From Xanthobacteraceae bacterium (GTDB taxonomy: Bacteria; Pseudomonadota; Alphaproteobacteria; Rhizobiales; Xanthobacteraceae): a stretch of 8,187 nt of DNA. The notes below the pieces were generated by a model. That model was given only the letters and a program-made list of their open reading frames with translations. It ran no database searches and was not told the origin of the DNA. Below are positions 6,408 to 8,187 of this stretch, in pieces. Numbering within the stretch: position 1 is the first letter of the stretch; each line of letters starts with the position of its first letter. The stretch is from NCBI GenBank assembly GCA_030648135.1, contig JAUSIF010000022.1, positions 1 to 8,187 on the forward strand, in the 5' to 3' direction. The position numbers were made by a program, and so were the translations under genes.

Positions 6408-7253
6408 TTGTCGCCCGCCGACATCGCCCGCACCATCGACGAAGCCTTCGACCGCCGCAGCGAGATCGGCGCGGCGGCGAAGGTGGTGGTGCGCAACGCG
6501 GTCGAGGCCGCGCTCGATCTGCTCGACAAGGGCCAGGCGCGCGTCGCCACCCGCGAGGCCGACGGGCGTTGGATCGTCCATCCCTGGCTGAAGAAGGCGG
6601 TGCTGTTGTCGTTCCGCATCCAGGAGATGGGCGTGATCCCGGGCGGGCCCGGGCGGGCCACCTGGTGGGACAAGGTGCCTTCGAAATTCGAGCGCTGGGG
6701 CGAGGCCGAGTTCAAGAAGGCGGGCTTCCGCGCGGTGCCGACCGCGGTGGTGCGCTATGGCGCCTTCATCGCGAAGAACGTCGTGTTGATGCCGAGCTTC
6801 GTGAATATCGGCGCCTATGTGGACGAGGGCAGCATGATCGACACCTGGGCCACCGTCGGCTCCTGCGCGCAGATCGGCAAGAACTGCCACGTCTCCGGCG
6901 GCGCCGGCATCGGCGGCGTGCTCGAGCCGGTGCAGGCCGCGCCGGTCGTGATCGAGGACGATTGCTTCATCGGCGCGCGCTCGGAAGTGGCCGAGGGCGT
7001 GATCGTGCGCAAGGGCTCGGTGCTCTCCATGGGCGTCTATCTCGGCGCTTCGACCAAGATCGTCGAACGCGCGAGCGGAAAAATCTTCACCGGCGAAGTG
7101 CCGCCGTATTCCGTGGTGGTGCCGGGCTCGCTGCCGGGCAAGCCCTTGCCGGACGGCGCGCCCGGCCCTTCGCTCTATTGCGCGGTGATCGTGAAACGGG
7201 TGGACGAGCAGACCCGCGCCAAGACTTCGATCAACGAGCTGTTGCGGGATTGA
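6408..7253 (+). CDS. dapD: 2,3,4,5-tetrahydropyridine-2,6-dicarboxylate N-succinyltransferase DapD
   Basis: DapD transfers succinyl from succinyl-CoA to tetrahydrodipicolinate in the succinylase branch to meso-diaminopimelate and lysine, serving both peptidoglycan and protein synthesis. From the TTG at 6408 the protein has 281 residues. An N-terminal helical domain (1-105) includes WLKKAVLLSFR (60-70) and GGPGRATWWDKVPSKF (79-94). A left-handed beta-helix of hexapeptide repeats (about 108-235) carries DTWATVGSCAQIG (145-157), SGGAGIGGVLEP (163-174) and GARSEVAEG (189-197). D145 and E193 fall where E. coli D141 and E189, proposed catalytic residues, lie. The end TSINELLRD is a strong family signature. 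Family members are trimers with active sites between subunits. An in-frame ATG at 6372 would add 12 residues without a ribosome-binding site. The gene starts 50 bases after the nucleotidase stop; dapE is expected downstream but is outside the window. Confidence 0.96.
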   Translation: MSPADIARTIDEAFDRRSEIGAAAKVVVRNAVEAALDLLDKGQARVATREADGRWIVHPWLKKAVLLSFRIQEMGVIPGGPGRATWWDKVPSKFERWGEAEFKKAGFRAVPTAVVRYGAFIAKNVVLMPSFVNIGAYVDEGSMIDTWATVGSCAQIGKNCHVSGGAGIGGVLEPVQAAPVVIEDDCFIGARSEVAEGVIVRKGSVLSMGVYLGASTKIVERASGKIFTGEVPPYSVVVPGSLPGKPLPDGAPGPSLYCAVIVKRVDEQTRAKTSINELLRD

Positions 7254-7287
7254 TGCGCGGCCGCGCTTGCCCGCCGAGGACACGACG

Positions 7288-7716
7288 ATGAACTGGTCCT
7301 ACCTTTATACGAGCTTCGAAGGCCGCATCGGCCGCCAGACTTTCTGGATCGCCTTGGCCGCGATCGGCGCGGTTGAGCTCGCCGCTCATCTCTTGGCTTA
7401 CCGGATCGAAGGCAATCGTTTGAGCGCCATCGTCGATCTTGCATTCAGTTATCCCGAGTTCGCGCTGCTCGCCAAACGCGGCCATGACCGCAACAACCCC
7501 ATTTGGGTGGTCGGCTTGTTATTTGCGGGCTCGATCTTCCTCGATTTCCTGGTCATATTCGGTTGGTCGGAACAGCTGGATAATCCGAATACGATCTTTG
7601 TCGTCATTGGCGTTGTGTGGGTGTTCTTTGCCCTGGTTTTGCTGGTGGACCTCGGCTTTCGCCGCGGCACCGTCGGTCCCAACCAATACGGGCCCGATCC
7701 GCTGGCGAACGGGTGA
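7288..7716 (+). CDS. DUF805 family inner-membrane protein, first of a tandem pair
   Basis: A 142-residue small membrane protein of the DUF805 family, whose molecular function is unknown. Family marks are the N-terminus YLYTSFEGRIGRQTFW (5-20), the central polar motif LAKRGHDRNNP (61-71) and the C-terminal pattern DLGFRRGTVGPNQYGPDP (121-138). Hydrophobic segments lie at about 19-37, 44-62, 73-92 and 103-122, suggesting three or four membrane passes. The ATG at 7288 has GAGGA at 7276-7280, seven bases upstream; a TTG at 7267 would add seven residues and is unlikely. The gene begins 34 bases after dapD and looks co-transcribed. A DUF805 gene between dapD and dapE is common in related bacteria, but a link to lysine synthesis is only positional. 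Confidence 0.9.
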   Translation: MNWSYLYTSFEGRIGRQTFWIALAAIGAVELAAHLLAYRIEGNRLSAIVDLAFSYPEFALLAKRGHDRNNPIWVVGLLFAGSIFLDFLVIFGWSEQLDNPNTIFVVIGVVWVFFALVLLVDLGFRRGTVGPNQYGPDPLANG

Positions 7717-7729
7717 GGGGCCATCGGCC

Positions 7730-8187
7730 ATGCGATCGCCGCCACCGCTGGGGCAGATGGACTTTCAGTATCTGTTCGTGAGCTTTCGGGGCCGGATCAG
7801 CCGGCCAATTTTCTGGTTTGGAGCGATCCTGCTCCTGGCGATTTTCCTCGGGATCAGCTTCGCCATCGTCGTCCAGACCCGCGGCAGTCCATCGGAGATA
7901 CCCGGGATGCTGCTCGTCATCGTGCAGCTCTTGCTGCTCCATCCGGCGTGCGTATTGATGGTGAAGCGCCTGCACGACCGCAACAGACCCGGTTATTTTA
8001 CGGCCGTCTTATTTCTTCCGCTCGTAGTCGAGCGAGTGAGATACCTCGGGAGCCTCTTCGGACAGCCCGAGCGGGGCGCACTCGATTATTTCCTGTTGGG
8101 CATCGTGCTTGCCGCCGGCGTCTGGTTGTTCATCGAACTCGGCTTTTTGCCTGGCACGGCCTGGCCGAACGATTATGACGAAGACCC
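7730..8187 (+). CDS. DUF805 family inner-membrane protein, second of a tandem pair (3' end cut by the window)
   Basis: I translated this frame directly; it stays open to the window end, giving 152 residues plus a partial codon. It is a paralogue of the preceding gene: YLFVSFRGRISRPIFW (14-29) aligns with the start of the first copy, VKRLHDRNRPGY (78-89) is the central DUF805 motif, and ELGFLPGTAWPNDYDED (136-152) matches the C-terminal motif, so only a few residues can be missing. Hydrophobic segments lie at about 28-48, 59-77, 90-100 and 119-137. Two starts are possible. The ATG at 7730 has GAGGGG at 7715-7720 nine bases ahead. The ATG at 7757 aligns exactly with the first residue of the neighbouring paralogue but has a GGGG run only three bases ahead. 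The second may be the ancestral start; the first has better spacing. Only 13 bases separate it from the preceding stop. Confidence 0.87.
   Translation, partial: MRSPPPLGQMDFQYLFVSFRGRISRPIFWFGAILLLAIFLGISFAIVVQTRGSPSEIPGMLLVIVQLLLLHPACVLMVKRLHDRNRPGYFTAVLFLPLVVERVRYLGSLFGQPERGALDYFLLGIVLAAGVWLFIELGFLPGTAWPNDYDED

Noticed and set aside
6641..6660. Tandem ten-base repeat GGGCGGGCC(C/A) inside dapD
   Set aside because: It encodes the conserved glycine-rich GGPGRA segment of DapD, and the repeat is explained by GC-rich codons.
6297..7283. 328-codon minus-strand frame opposite dapD
   Set aside because: Antisense shadow of a fully conserved DapD; no domain seen.

Overview
The window is a GC-rich, densely packed stretch of bacterial chromosome with every supported gene on the + strand. 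Protein sequences and gene order (yidC, engB, argB, a pyrimidine 5'-nucleotidase, dapD, DUF805) point to an alphaproteobacterium of the Hyphomicrobiales (Rhizobiales), probably near the Bradyrhizobium/Xanthobacteraceae side. That placement rests on remembered family sequences and synteny, not on a search.

Layout. Bases 2-841 hold the C-terminal half of the membrane insertase YidC, cut by the window edge. After a 133-bp gap comes a complete YheS-like ABC-F ATPase (975-2846), then the GTPase EngB (2863-3510) and acetylglutamate kinase ArgB (3567-4466). YidC, the ABC-F protein and EngB all act on or beside the ribosome; ArgB begins the biosynthetic part.

Between argB and the next gene is a pair of inverted, GC-rich palindromic repeats (about 4473-4652). 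The right arm runs into the apparent 5' coding region of a secreted protein (4574-5650) with the architecture DUF1036 / peptidoglycan-binding-like / DUF1036. This gene is followed with a 1-bp stop/start overlap by a HAD-type pyrimidine 5'-nucleotidase (5650-6357). Next is dapD (6408-7253, probable TTG start with a perfect Shine-Dalgarno), which makes succinylated tetrahydrodipicolinate for lysine and meso-diaminopimelate. Two tandem DUF805 membrane-protein genes follow (7288-7716, and 7730 to beyond the window end). By synteny dapE would be expected just downstream.

Spacing is tight throughout (0-133 bp), so much of the window may be co-transcribed, with the gap before the ABC-F gene and the repeat after argB as the most plausible boundaries. 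I see no RNA genes, CRISPR, transposase, phage or defence genes. The window is mostly conserved housekeeping DNA. The items most worth a second look are the repeat at the start of the DUF1036 gene, the duplicated DUF1036 architecture with matching cysteines, and a possible seven-codon translational relay between the ABC-F gene and engB.
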